The notes: generated by a model not told the origin, from the sequence alone. Shown: positions 1 to 6,933, numbered from the stretch's first letter. The stretch: DNA of 9,302 bases from JBBKWH01 sp037968855 (GCA_037968855.1 JBBKWH010000099.1:1-9302); one strand, 5' to 3'. Numbers and translations: made by a program.

Positions 1-72
1 GACAGTCGCTTTAAGTCACGTTCGGCATTTTTGGCGGCGGGTGCTGAGGTGCTGTTACAGCGCGTGGGATGA
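1..72 (+). CDS. C-terminal tail of an unidentified upstream gene (partial)
   Basis: Frame 1 is open from the window edge for 23 codons and ends at a TGA at 70-72. The tail contains the stretch FKSRSAFLAAGAEVLLQRVG, which looks like an ordinary amphipathic C-terminal helix. I cannot assign a family from so little. It lies on the same strand as the following genes, but a terminator-like hairpin stands between them, so it may belong to a separate transcript. It could be a component of the Ter-type locus, such as the missing ATP-grasp or TerD-family gene, but nothing in the tail shows that. Confidence 0.45.
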   Translation, partial: DSRFKSRSAFLAAGAEVLLQRVG

Positions 73-97
73 TGTTTGATACAGATGGCGGTTTAAT

Positions 98-128
98 CGA
101 CTGAGCCGTTTCGTCAGCCGTGTTTTTT
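98..128 (+). terminator. Probable intrinsic terminator after the upstream gene
   Basis: The arms CGACTGA (98-104) and TCAGCCG (114-120) pair with one A-C mismatch around a 9-base loop. A run of six T at 123-128 follows almost directly. It lies 25 bases after the stop at 70-72 and before the next ribosome binding site, which is where a rho-independent terminator would be expected. The stem is short, so termination may be partial. Confidence 0.4.
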
Positions 129-145
129 AAATTTGAATGATTTTT

Positions 146-150
146 TGAGG
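146..150 (+). promoter_or_regulatory. Ribosome binding site that fixes the start of the small membrane protein
   Basis: TGAGG lies 6 bases before the ATG at 157. This favours that ATG over the in-frame TTG at 133, which has only an A/T-rich leader and would fall right behind the terminator-like hairpin. Confidence 0.6.
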
Positions 151-156
151 TTTGTT

Positions 157-423
157 ATGCACGAGAAAAAAATAAAGCTCTTTAATATTTTTCTATTTCC
201 TTATGCAGGCTTGATCTGTACACCAGCCGCTTCCTATCTGATGCGAAATTTGCTGACTCAGGACTATTCTTTTATGGAAGCATTGTTTTTTGGCTTTTGT
301 TTGGTATCACTCCTGATTCTGATACCAACCCTCTTGTGGACGGTTTTTCGACAAAAAATATTGCGAAAGGTAAGACAAACGGAAAGAAAGTGGCTCTTAA
401 AATACGTTGATTTGAGTGATTAG
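157..423 (+). CDS. Small two-helix membrane protein, unknown function
   Basis: The product is 88 residues from the ATG at 157. A short charged N-terminus (HEKKIK) leads into a first hydrophobic segment at about residues 8-28. A short polar loop (about 30-41) follows, then a second hydrophobic segment at about 42-64. The tail is strongly basic (RQKILRKVRQTERK, 65-78), and by the positive-inside rule it should face the cytoplasm, giving a hairpin with both ends inside. I recognise no family. The gene is visibly richer in A and T than its neighbours, with AAA, TTT and ATA codons common, which hints at a separate origin. It precedes the phosphoribosyltransferase gene by 53 bases on the same strand, so it may be the first gene of that operon. 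A perfect hairpin covers its stop codon. It could be a small inner-membrane accessory, or a toxin- or immunity-like protein; the sequence does not decide. Confidence 0.6.
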   Translation: MHEKKIKLFNIFLFPYAGLICTPAASYLMRNLLTQDYSFMEALFFGFCLVSLLILIPTLLWTVFRQKILRKVRQTERKWLLKYVDLSD

Positions 424-436
424 CCCGAATCACTCA
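413..436 (+). repeat. Perfect 9-bp inverted repeat over the stop codon (hairpin)
   Basis: TGAGTGATT (413-421) and AATCACTCA (428-436) are exact reverse complements around the 6-base loop AGCCCG. The left arm includes the last codons and the first base of the TAG stop of the small membrane protein. No T-run follows on this strand, so it is not a classical terminator. It could be an mRNA-stabilising or attenuating hairpin between the small gene and the PRTase operon, or an operator. Confidence 0.5.
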
Positions 437-476
437 CACCTCTTACATCCCCCGACACCCAATCCTGAGCTATTTG

Positions 477-1571
477 ATGATGAATGTTGAACTAAGTCGC
501 GGGCAACTGCACCTCACCCCCACCCGCGAGCATTGGTCACTACATGACCTGTTGGGCTTTGCCGAACGTATCAACCCCAAACGGGCGTTTTTGTTCGTGT
601 CCAAAGTGCTGGGACGGCATATTCCGGTTGCACCAAGCGAAATGCGACACGCCTTTAGTGATCTAGCGGCACAGATCCCCGATGATCTGCCCGAACCAAT
701 CTTATTGATTGGGATGGCCGAAACAGCAGTCGGACTGGCTGCCGGCGTGCATCAGGTTTTGCAACAGCGCTACCCGACTGCGTTGTTTTTGGCCACCACA
801 CGCCATCCGATTGATGCGCCATTATTGGCGGAGTTTCGTGAAGAACATAGCCACGCCCCAGCGCACTTGCTGTATGGCAGTGCAGATCCTGCGATTGCTG
901 CCCAACTGGCACAAACACGAACATTGATCTTAGTCGATGACGAGGCATCAACCGGTCAGACCTTTATTAATCTGACCCATGCCCTGAGACAAAGTCACCT
1001 GCCCAAACTCAGCAATGTGGTGACGGCCGTGCTGGCGGACTGGGCACCACCGCTACAGTTTGCAGGCTTGCAGCATCACGCCGTCAATTTAATGGCAGGG
1101 ACTTGGCAATGGCATGCTACACCCAATGTGCCTGAGCCAAACATGCCTGTGGTGGATACTGTTGCTGTCGGCACTTGGCCAGTGATTCCGCAACACACGT
1201 GGGGCCGATGCGCGACCTATAGGCCACAACTACGCCTACAAGCCACCGCACAAGCCGGCGAGCGGATCTTGGTCTTGGGCAGTAATGAGTTTGTTTGGCC
1301 ACCGTTTGTTTTGGCAGAGCAGCTGGCAGCACAAGGTGCGCAGGTCAAGTTTAGCGCCACCACTCGATCACCGATTGCACTGGGTCATAGTATCCAGCAC
1401 TGCATTGCGTTTCAGGATCACTATGGCTTAGGCATGGCTAATTTTGTCTATAACATTGATCCCACCGCCTATGACCGGATTATTTTGGCCATTGAAACCG
1501 ACCCCGCCAGCGTGGATTCACGCTTATATGCGGCATTGCCTCAGCTTGAGGTGATCAGCTATGCTGGTTAA
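477..1571 (+). CDS. Phosphoribosyltransferase with C-terminal TRSP domain (Ter-associated biosynthetic module)
   Basis: The product is 364 residues from the ATG at 477. A TTG at 474 and an ATG at 480 are also in frame and the ribosome binding site is weak, so the exact start is uncertain. The N-terminal two thirds is a type I phosphoribosyltransferase: its PRPP-binding signature LILVDDEASTGQT sits at about residues 150-162, with two acidic residues followed by the TGQT loop. An upstream hydrophobic strand with GMAETAVGLA (about 79-88) would also belong to this fold. The C-terminal third (about 262-364) is the TRSP domain and contains the literal TRSP tetrapeptide in ATTRSPI at about 294-300. 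Such PRTase-TRSP proteins are known from tellurium-resistance-associated gene clusters, where they are predicted to attach or release a ribose phosphate on a nucleoside-like metabolite. The enzyme should be cytoplasmic. Its 3' end overlaps the HAD gene by 11 bases, implying translational coupling. The substrate base is not deducible. Confidence 0.85.
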   Translation: MMNVELSRGQLHLTPTREHWSLHDLLGFAERINPKRAFLFVSKVLGRHIPVAPSEMRHAFSDLAAQIPDDLPEPILLIGMAETAVGLAAGVHQVLQQRYPTALFLATTRHPIDAPLLAEFREEHSHAPAHLLYGSADPAIAAQLAQTRTLILVDDEASTGQTFINLTHALRQSHLPKLSNVVTAVLADWAPPLQFAGLQHHAVNLMAGTWQWHATPNVPEPNMPVVDTVAVGTWPVIPQHTWGRCATYRPQLRLQATAQAGERILVLGSNEFVWPPFVLAEQLAAQGAQVKFSATTRSPIALGHSIQHCIAFQDHYGLGMANFVYNIDPTAYDRIILAIETDPASVDSRLYAALPQLEVISYAG

Positions 1572-2337
1572 GCCGTTAGCCTTACTGGATCTAGATGACA
1601 CGTTGTTTCAAACAGCCAAACATCTCCCCGCAGACCAACTCAAGCATGTGGCCAGCCACAATAGCGCGGGCGAACCACTTGGCTTTATGACTGATCGGCA
1701 ACAGCAATTTTGGCACTGGCTAAGCGCATGCACAGAGGTGATTCCGGTCACGGCACGCAGTGTCGCAGGATTGGCACGTGTGCAACTGCCGTTTGACTCT
1801 TGGGCAGTGTGTCAGCATGGCGCGTTGATTGTGCAGCCAGATGGCCAGCTCGAAGCAACATGGTATGCACACATGCAACAGGCACTATCACCGCTACTGC
1901 CCGCCTTAACCCAACTGGTCGAACAGATTCAGCAAGATCCACAGGCCCCTGAGGGGGTGCGGGCATGGATTGCCACTGAACACGGCTTATCGATTTATAT
2001 TATTGTGAAGCAATTGGCCAACGCGCCATACTTTCCGCAATTGCTGGCAAACATGGCTAATCACTCACAGTTTTATCTGCATATTAATGGCAATACCGCC
2101 GCGATTTTGCCCAAAGTCGTGAGCAAAGTTACCGCCGCCCAACATCTACTCTCGCTGATCAATCCAGCATCACAGCGGGTAGTCTTAGGCTGGGGAGATA
2201 GCTTGTCGGATATTGCATTTTTACAGCAATGTGACTGGTGGGGTGTGCCCAAACGCAGTCAAGCCAGTGCGTGGGTCAGTCAACAACTTGAGCAACATGT
2301 GACACAGACGGGTGGGTATGAATTTACATCACGTTAA
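1561..2337 (+). CDS. HAD-superfamily phosphatase (Cof/IIB-like), Ter-associated
   Basis: The product is 258 residues with all four HAD motifs visible. Motif I is DLDDT (10-14), giving the nucleophile D10 and acid/base D12. Motif II is the threonine of PVTARS (T64). Motif III is a lysine in LPKVVSK (K185 or K189). Motif IV is GWGDSLSD (210-217), with D213 and D217 as Mg2+ ligands. About 100 residues lie between motifs II and III, which fits a C2 (type IIB) cap as in Cof and sucrose-phosphate phosphatases. It should dephosphorylate a small phosphorylated compound, plausibly the sugar phosphate handled by the flanking phosphoribosyltransferases. The ATG is preceded at good spacing by GAGGTGA inside the previous gene, and the gene overlaps both neighbours (11 bases upstream, 20 downstream). 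This supports fixed-ratio expression. Family call is firm; substrate is inference. Confidence 0.88.
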   Translation: MLVKPLALLDLDDTLFQTAKHLPADQLKHVASHNSAGEPLGFMTDRQQQFWHWLSACTEVIPVTARSVAGLARVQLPFDSWAVCQHGALIVQPDGQLEATWYAHMQQALSPLLPALTQLVEQIQQDPQAPEGVRAWIATEHGLSIYIIVKQLANAPYFPQLLANMANHSQFYLHINGNTAAILPKVVSKVTAAQHLLSLINPASQRVVLGWGDSLSDIAFLQQCDWWGVPKRSQASAWVSQQLEQHVTQTGGYEFTSR

Positions 2338-3418
2338 TCCGCAGCATACTAGTCCGTGTTTTTCTGGCAGTTATCGGCCCGATCAAGTACAACTATTGCT
2401 CCAGCAAGTGCATGCTGAACACACCGATGTCGAGCAAAAAGAACACTTGATTCAAACCGGCCAAAAGCACTACTCCGACATGATCAGCATAGAGTCAGCG
2501 CCATCGGAACTGCATCAACAGATTTATCAACACGCACTGGCAGATGGCTTGCCGCGTTTGGCGACGGAGATTCAAGCATTAGCCGCGGCCTTGCAGCAGC
2601 GCATGATGGCACAGCCTATTGTGTTGGTGAGTCTGGTTCGTGCTGGCTTACCTATAGGCGTGATGCTGCAACATGCGCTCAAAGACCTTGGTTGTGCCGT
2701 GCAGCACTATGGCGTGAGTATTATCCGTGATCGTGGCTTAGATGCAGTGGCTTATGCGCAGATTCGTCAGCAATATGCCTATGCACAACTGGTATTTGTT
2801 GATGGCTGGACCGGCAAAGGGGCCATTAGCCGCGAATTAAGCGCTAGTGTTAAACCCGATCCAGACTTTGATGGTGTGGTTCGCTTGGTCACCTTGGCAG
2901 ATGTCAGTGGTTATGCATGGTTAACGGCTAGCGCTGAGGACTGGCTGATTCCCTCAGGCATACTTGGCTCAACCATCTCTGGCTTAATCTCTAGAACCTT
3001 GTTTAAAGACCAGCAACTACACGGTTGTATGAGCTACACGCATTTACAGCCCTATGATCAGTCCTGTGCATTGATCGAACAGGTGAACCAACAACGCCGA
3101 CTACTTGGACCAATTGCTGCTGCGGTATGGACTGATCAGGCCCGATTACAGCAGTGTCAGCAAGCCTCGCAAGTGATTGCCCGAATTGCCCAGCGCTTTG
3201 ATATTCAACAGCCAAACCGGATTAAGCCCAGTTTGGCCGAGGCGACACGGGCAGTCTTGCGACGGGTACCCGAACGCATTTTGCTGCGCGATCTCAATGA
3301 CCCACAGACCGAACTCCTGCGTCATCTCGCGGCTCAGCAAGGTGCACCGATTGAGCAACTTGGGGACATGATTGCCCCATATCGCGCAATCACGATTATT
3401 CAACGGCGTGGAACTTAA
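2318..3418 (+). CDS. StiP-family phosphoribosyltransferase-like protein with C-terminal PELOTA-like domain
   Basis: The product is 366 residues from ATG 2318. An in-frame GTG at 2312 would add two residues, and both starts lie inside the end of the HAD gene. The N-terminus has the StiP pattern FSGSYRPDQVQLLL (about 15-28), then KEHLIQTGQKHYSDMIS (about 41-57). A PRTase-like PRPP loop reads VFVDGWTGKGAI at about 159-170, and SGLISRTLF at about 221-229 is another block typical of the family. The last 65 residues, with KPSLAEATRAVLRR (about 303-316) and a final PYRAITII strand, match the PELOTA-like, probably RNA- or nucleotide-binding, domain. Databases label this family cysteine protease StiP, but the visible motif is that of a phosphoribosyltransferase and I see no protease signature. 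The likely role is a second ribosyl-transfer step in the Ter-associated pathway, in the cytoplasm. It is followed 3 bases later by the lyase gene. Confidence 0.82.
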   Translation: MNLHHVNPQHTSPCFSGSYRPDQVQLLLQQVHAEHTDVEQKEHLIQTGQKHYSDMISIESAPSELHQQIYQHALADGLPRLATEIQALAAALQQRMMAQPIVLVSLVRAGLPIGVMLQHALKDLGCAVQHYGVSIIRDRGLDAVAYAQIRQQYAYAQLVFVDGWTGKGAISRELSASVKPDPDFDGVVRLVTLADVSGYAWLTASAEDWLIPSGILGSTISGLISRTLFKDQQLHGCMSYTHLQPYDQSCALIEQVNQQRRLLGPIAAAVWTDQARLQQCQQASQVIARIAQRFDIQQPNRIKPSLAEATRAVLRRVPERILLRDLNDPQTELLRHLAAQQGAPIEQLGDMIAPYRAITIIQRRGT

Positions 3419-3421
3419 CGA

Positions 3422-4363
3422 ATGCTGTCTGCTTATGCGCTAGGCGCAACCTTATACATGCCAGCCACTCGTAGCGACTTATGGGCGGTGGTCAGTGGTG
3501 AAAAAATTCCACAACTACGCTCGGTGGTGATTTGTCTAGAAGACGCGGTTGCCGAACAAGATGTTGGTCTGGGTTTGCAGCATCTACAACTGCTACTGCA
3601 ACAACTGGCCTACGAAGAACGTCGCATCCAAGCACCATTGGTTTTTGTGCGGCCTCGTCATGCCAGAATGGCTGCACAACTGGCTGACTGGCCAATGATT
3701 CATCAGATTGATGGCTTGGTGCTACCCAAGTTTGATCTAGATAGCTGGCACGACTGGCACGATGCAATTCCCAGCAATCTACTACTCCTACCTACGCTAG
3801 AAACCGCCATGGTGTACGACAGTGGTGCCATGCGTGAGTTACGCGAGCAACTGCTCAGCAGTAAGCTATCTGTGTTGGCATTGCGCATTGGCGGCAATGA
3901 TCTGCTGGCCTGTCTAGGGTTGCGACGCCCACCAAGCCATACGCTATACCAGACCCCCTTAGCCCAAGTGATTAACCACCTGATCGCCACCTTTATGCCT
4001 TATGGCTTTGCTCTCACTGCACCCGTGTGTGAGTATTTTGAACCTATTGATCTACTCAAAACCGAAGTCGAACTGGATATTCAACATGGCTTGGTAGGCA
4101 AAACCATTATTCATCCCTGCCAAATTGAATGGGTACATCAAGCGCTACAAGTCACGCTCAAAGACTATCAAGCTGCACAAGCGATTTTGGCACCCGACGC
4201 ACGGGCGGTGTTTAAGCACGATGGTGCCATGTTAGAACCGGCGACCCATCGTGCATGGGCAGATCGAATTGTGGAGCGTGCACGATATTATGGCGTGATG
4301 GGCCAACAACATCCGGATCAAGTAGTATGGTCAACGCCAAACAAACAGCTTAAAACCACCTAA
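3422..4363 (+). CDS. HpcH/HpaI aldolase / CitE-like C-C bond lyase, TIM barrel
   Basis: The product is 313 residues, about the usual length for CitE-type lyases. Family motifs appear in order: LYMPATRSDL at 11-20, where CitE relatives bind the CoA or substrate phosphate; CLEDAV (38-43); VRPR (76-79); LPKFD (101-105); LPTLET (123-128), whose E127 is the expected Mg2+ ligand; RIGGNDL (155-161), whose D160 is the second expected ligand; and GLVGKTIIHPCQIEWV (223-238). The reaction should be a Mg2+-dependent aldol-type cleavage or condensation. In Ter-associated clusters this C-C bond lyase accompanies the PRTase and HAD genes, as here. The start is the ATG 3 bases after the previous stop, with only a weak GGA upstream, so it probably relies on coupling to the upstream gene. 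It is the last gene of the + strand operon. Acyl donor and acceptor are unknown. Confidence 0.85.
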   Translation: MLSAYALGATLYMPATRSDLWAVVSGEKIPQLRSVVICLEDAVAEQDVGLGLQHLQLLLQQLAYEERRIQAPLVFVRPRHARMAAQLADWPMIHQIDGLVLPKFDLDSWHDWHDAIPSNLLLLPTLETAMVYDSGAMRELREQLLSSKLSVLALRIGGNDLLACLGLRRPPSHTLYQTPLAQVINHLIATFMPYGFALTAPVCEYFEPIDLLKTEVELDIQHGLVGKTIIHPCQIEWVHQALQVTLKDYQAAQAILAPDARAVFKHDGAMLEPATHRAWADRIVERARYYGVMGQQHPDQVVWSTPNKQLKTT

Positions 4364-4387
4364 AGCTGCGTGTAAAATCCCGCCATT

Positions 4388-4423
4388 GGTTTAACTCGCC
4401 GCTTAAAGTCGTGGTGTTAAACC
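4388..4423. terminator. Inverted repeat between convergent operons, possible two-way terminator
   Basis: GGTTTAAC (4388-4395) and GTTAAACC (4416-4423) are perfect reverse complements separated by 20 bases. They lie in the 66-base gap where the + strand lyase gene and the - strand phosphatase gene meet tail to tail. The stem is A+T-rich and no long T-run follows on either strand, so a strong rho-independent terminator is not assured. Its position suggests separation of the two transcripts. Confidence 0.35.
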
Positions 4424-4429
4424 TTGCGT

Positions 4430-5236
4430 TTAATTCGCAGCACTCAAACCCATACTAGGTCCCCAACGTACCGCAATCACCGAGCCGTTATCATCGGCTC
4501 CTTGCTGTCGTATCGCTTGAAAAAGTGCCTGTAGCCAATTTTTTAAAGGGATGTGCGGTGTGACCATTGGCCATTGTTCTGCTGACAGAATGTCATGCAC
4601 ACCATCGGTGCACAGCACAATCCAATCGCCTTGCATAACCTCAATGGTTTGGCCAAACAGCTCATCCACATTGTTGTCTGACCAATCGGCTACAAGGTAA
4701 TGATTGAGCGCGTAATACATCGACGCATAATCAACCGCTTGATCAGGGCGGATTGTTCCATCTGAGACCATTTGCTGCATGGCGCTATGGTCTTGAGTCA
4801 ACTGCTGCCAACCATGTTGCTGCCGATAGTGATAGACCCGACTATCGCCAACATGTTGCACACGAAGCTGTTGTTTATTGGCTGTCGTACCGCTCACCGA
4901 TTGAACCATCGCCAAGGTCGAACTGGCACCGTGCGTGTGTGGATGATCTGCAAGCACATGGCATAGCGACGTTTGTACCGCATGGATAGACACCTGATCA
5001 CCCGCCTGATACTGCGCCCGAACACTACTGACCACCTGTTTTGAGGCTTGATTGGCTGCGGGGCTTGAGTGTACGCCATCGGCCACAGCGACACATAAAC
5101 CATCAGTGAGCTGGTAGCATTGGGTTATTTTATTGTCATGTTGCAGGAGACGATCTTGAATTAAGATCGCATCATCCTGACGATTTGGCTGACCACGCCA
5201 CGATGCACCCATGACCTCACAGCTGATATTCAACAT
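4430..5236 (-). CDS. PP2C-family serine/threonine protein phosphatase
   Basis: The product is 268 residues from the ATG at 5236. PP2C motifs are all present: NRQDDAIL (18-25) with the first metal aspartate; VADGVHSSP (51-59), where DG is kept but the common DGMGG is replaced by DGVHSS; GASSTLA (103-109); HVGDSRVY (128-135); LTQDHS (146-151); CTDGVHDIL (209-217); and ADDNGSV (247-253) with the final metal ligand. It is a single cytoplasmic domain with no membrane segment. It should remove phosphate from Ser/Thr of proteins using Mn2+ or Mg2+. DGVSSS-like variants occur in PP2C proteins linked to Ter-associated kinase systems, but no kinase gene is in the window. An ATG at 5287 is also in frame, but the strong AAGGGGGG before 5236 decides for the shorter form. 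It follows the Fic gene after 72 bases and is probably co-transcribed. Confidence 0.88.
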   Translation of the reverse strand: MLNISCEVMGASWRGQPNRQDDAILIQDRLLQHDNKITQCYQLTDGLCVAVADGVHSSPAANQASKQVVSSVRAQYQAGDQVSIHAVQTSLCHVLADHPHTHGASSTLAMVQSVSGTTANKQQLRVQHVGDSRVYHYRQQHGWQQLTQDHSAMQQMVSDGTIRPDQAVDYASMYYALNHYLVADWSDNNVDELFGQTIEVMQGDWIVLCTDGVHDILSAEQWPMVTPHIPLKNWLQALFQAIRQQGADDNGSVIAVRWGPSMGLSAAN

Positions 5237-5242
5237 GGTTGA

Positions 5243-5250
5243 CCCCCCTT
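5243..5250 (-). promoter_or_regulatory. Strong ribosome binding site that fixes the PP2C start
   Basis: Read on the - strand, AAGGGGGG lies 6 bases before the ATG at 5236. The in-frame ATG at 5287 lacks a comparable site, and using it would place this sequence and a perfect palindrome inside the coding region. Confidence 0.7.
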
Positions 5251-5253
5251 CAT

Positions 5254-5269
5254 CATGTGATAACACATG
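5254..5269. repeat. Perfect palindrome CATGTG-ATAA-CACATG in the PP2C leader
   Basis: CATGTG (5254-5259) and CACATG (5264-5269) are exact reverse complements around ATAA, 3 bases upstream of the PP2C ribosome binding site in the gap after the Fic gene. It could be a repressor operator or an mRNA hairpin tuning access to the ribosome binding site. It resembles a CRP half-site pair (TGTGA/CACA) but the spacing is too short for a normal CRP site. Confidence 0.4.
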
Positions 5270-5308
5270 CATTTGCTCAAGAAGCATGCAGCAAGTTGAG
5301 TTGGCAGA

Positions 5309-6874
5309 TTAGTCTTGCTCAACATCTTTAAAACCCTGCTGGATAATGGCAACCACCTGATCAGCCAGTGACTCGTTGTCCAATAACGAAAACTCTTCAC
5401 GCAGTTTATTCGATACTTTGCCATGTTCCCGTACCGCACGAATAATCCGATCTAAGGCATAGTCTGAGCCTTCTACCAGTGCTTTGAGGGCAAGGCGTGT
5501 TTGGCGCAGTTGTTGAATCGTCTGTGCTTCGCGTGGCATTTCTTCGGTTAAGGTCAGGTGAATCACCTCAGCCAAATACTCTACTTGCTCGGTTAAGTCT
5601 GGATAGCGCCAGACTGGCAACATCTCTGCTTCACCATCAAAGATCAGATTACTTTTAATGCCATCAGCAAAGGTTTGCATGGCAGCAAAGCGATAGTGTC
5701 CTGCGGCATCGCGCATCATGGGTTTGGAATAGTGCTCAAGCACTTGGTCGTAGTGGCGTCGTTGCCGTGTACTACGAGTAATGGTGGCAGAAATAGGCAA
5801 AATCAGTGGCGCAGGTAATACCCCATCACAGCGTAAAATATCATTGATCAAAAATCGCGACAGTCGCCCATTGCCATCGACCATCGGATGAATCAATACA
5901 AAGCCAAATGACAACAATGCCGCACGCAGCACCGATGACTGACCTCTGCTGTTGTGCTCACATGCCATCAGCCCTGTCAGTAAAGCATCAACCTGTTGCC
6001 ACGGTGGCGCGATGTAATGCACTACTGGCGTAAAATGTACCACTTCGCCTACAAAAACAGGCGACTGCCGAACCCCATAGTGCAACGCTTGTTGACCCAG
6101 AATCTCGCGTTGTAGCGCAATCAGACGTGGCATGGCTAAGGGCTGTTCGGCTTGTCCGCAGTGCAACTCCATGACCGCTGCAAAACGACTGATTCGATCC
6201 AGTTGATCGCCAGCGCGCTCAATCACGAAGCTCGCTTTGCTCTCTTTATTGGTCAGCCAGACTGCGCTACGCATCAAGATATCTTCGCCGTAGGCCACTT
6301 GCATGGCATCAATTGCCGCTGCAATATCTAACTGTGCTGCCAAATCGACCGCAGGCGTTCGATAGATCAGTGGACAGTAAGCTGGTGTGCCCAATAGGTT
6401 ATTGCGTACCCGCCAACGGCTATTTTTGATGGCTACTGTCGCGGTCATGTACTGCGTTGCATCTAATAGATCGACATAACCACCACCGGATACATCTGGG
6501 TTATCGAGGACTTGCTGGGTCAGCCATTCGTACAAAAACCCAACCCGACGCGCATACTGTCCTGTTGGCTCGCGATGCATCCACGCTTCAATGTCAGACT
6601 TAGGCAGCTTGGCAAACAATCGTGCCAAAAACTCCAAATGCACCCCTTCATGTTTTAATGCAAACGTCAGGTGGGCGCTAAACTGTGGCAGTGGACGGAC
6701 ATTGGCGGTAAAGGTTTCGAGTCGTTCACCGTGCTGTGTCACGCTCTTACGCTGTTTGCCAATTTGGCTACGGACACGAAACGCTTGGACCGGCTCAAGC
6801 TGATAGGTTTGCGCCAGCCACTGATAGCCAATCCAATCGCTCATTCTCGGCTCATTTCTCAGAATTTCATTCAT
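5309..6874 (-). CDS. Fic-domain protein, probable AMP-transferase (class II type)
   Basis: The product is 521 residues from ATG 6874, with GGATAAG just upstream. A TTG at 6883 and an ATG at 6844 are alternative starts. The Fic core motif HPMVDGNGRLSR is at about residues 329-340; its histidine is the catalytic base, and GNGR binds the ATP phosphates. A flap-like segment with HYIAPPW lies about 45 residues earlier, as in other Fic proteins. KASFVIER at about 213-220 matches the N-terminal inhibitory helix motif [S/T]xxxE[G/N] of class II Fic proteins, with E219 as the blocking glutamate but arginine instead of glycine or asparagine after it. The N-terminal 200 residues and C-terminal 120 residues are helical extensions, perhaps for target or DNA binding. 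The expected reaction is transfer of AMP from ATP to a protein hydroxyl. The target is unknown. It sits between the radical SAM and PP2C genes on the same strand. Confidence 0.87.
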   Translation of the reverse strand: MNEILRNEPRMSDWIGYQWLAQTYQLEPVQAFRVRSQIGKQRKSVTQHGERLETFTANVRPLPQFSAHLTFALKHEGVHLEFLARLFAKLPKSDIEAWMHREPTGQYARRVGFLYEWLTQQVLDNPDVSGGGYVDLLDATQYMTATVAIKNSRWRVRNNLLGTPAYCPLIYRTPAVDLAAQLDIAAAIDAMQVAYGEDILMRSAVWLTNKESKASFVIERAGDQLDRISRFAAVMELHCGQAEQPLAMPRLIALQREILGQQALHYGVRQSPVFVGEVVHFTPVVHYIAPPWQQVDALLTGLMACEHNSRGQSSVLRAALLSFGFVLIHPMVDGNGRLSRFLINDILRCDGVLPAPLILPISATITRSTRQRRHYDQVLEHYSKPMMRDAAGHYRFAAMQTFADGIKSNLIFDGEAEMLPVWRYPDLTEQVEYLAEVIHLTLTEEMPREAQTIQQLRQTRLALKALVEGSDYALDRIIRAVREHGKVSNKLREEFSLLDNESLADQVVAIIQQGFKDVEQD

Positions 6875-6880
6875 CTTATC

Positions 6881-6926
6881 CAAAAAACGTTCACAAATCG
6901 CAGTTTTTCAAAAAAAACGTTACAAT
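6881..6926. repeat. Two copies of an A-tract plus AACGTT motif upstream of the Fic gene
   Basis: CAAAAAACGTT (6881-6891) and CAAAAAAAACGTT (6909-6921) are near-identical direct repeats, each followed by an ACAA-containing run. Their palindromic AACGTT cores (6886-6891 and 6916-6921) are 30 bases apart, near three helical turns. They sit in the gap between the radical SAM stop and the Fic start, so they could be a regulator binding site or bent promoter DNA for fic. I found no convincing -35/-10 pair there. Confidence 0.4.
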
Positions 6927-6933
6927 GTCCCGC

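Noticed and set aside
5254..5269. CRP/FNR binding site
   Set aside because: The half-sites TGTGA/CACA are too close together for a normal CRP or FNR site; kept only as an unnamed palindrome.
5237..5287. Longer PP2C with 17 extra N-terminal residues starting at 5287
   Set aside because: AAGGGGGG at good spacing before 5236 is a much better start signal, and the extra residues match nothing in PP2C proteins.
6899..6927. + strand promoter with TACAAT as -10
   Set aside because: No acceptable -35 lies 16-18 bases upstream, and it would transcribe antisense into the radical SAM gene.
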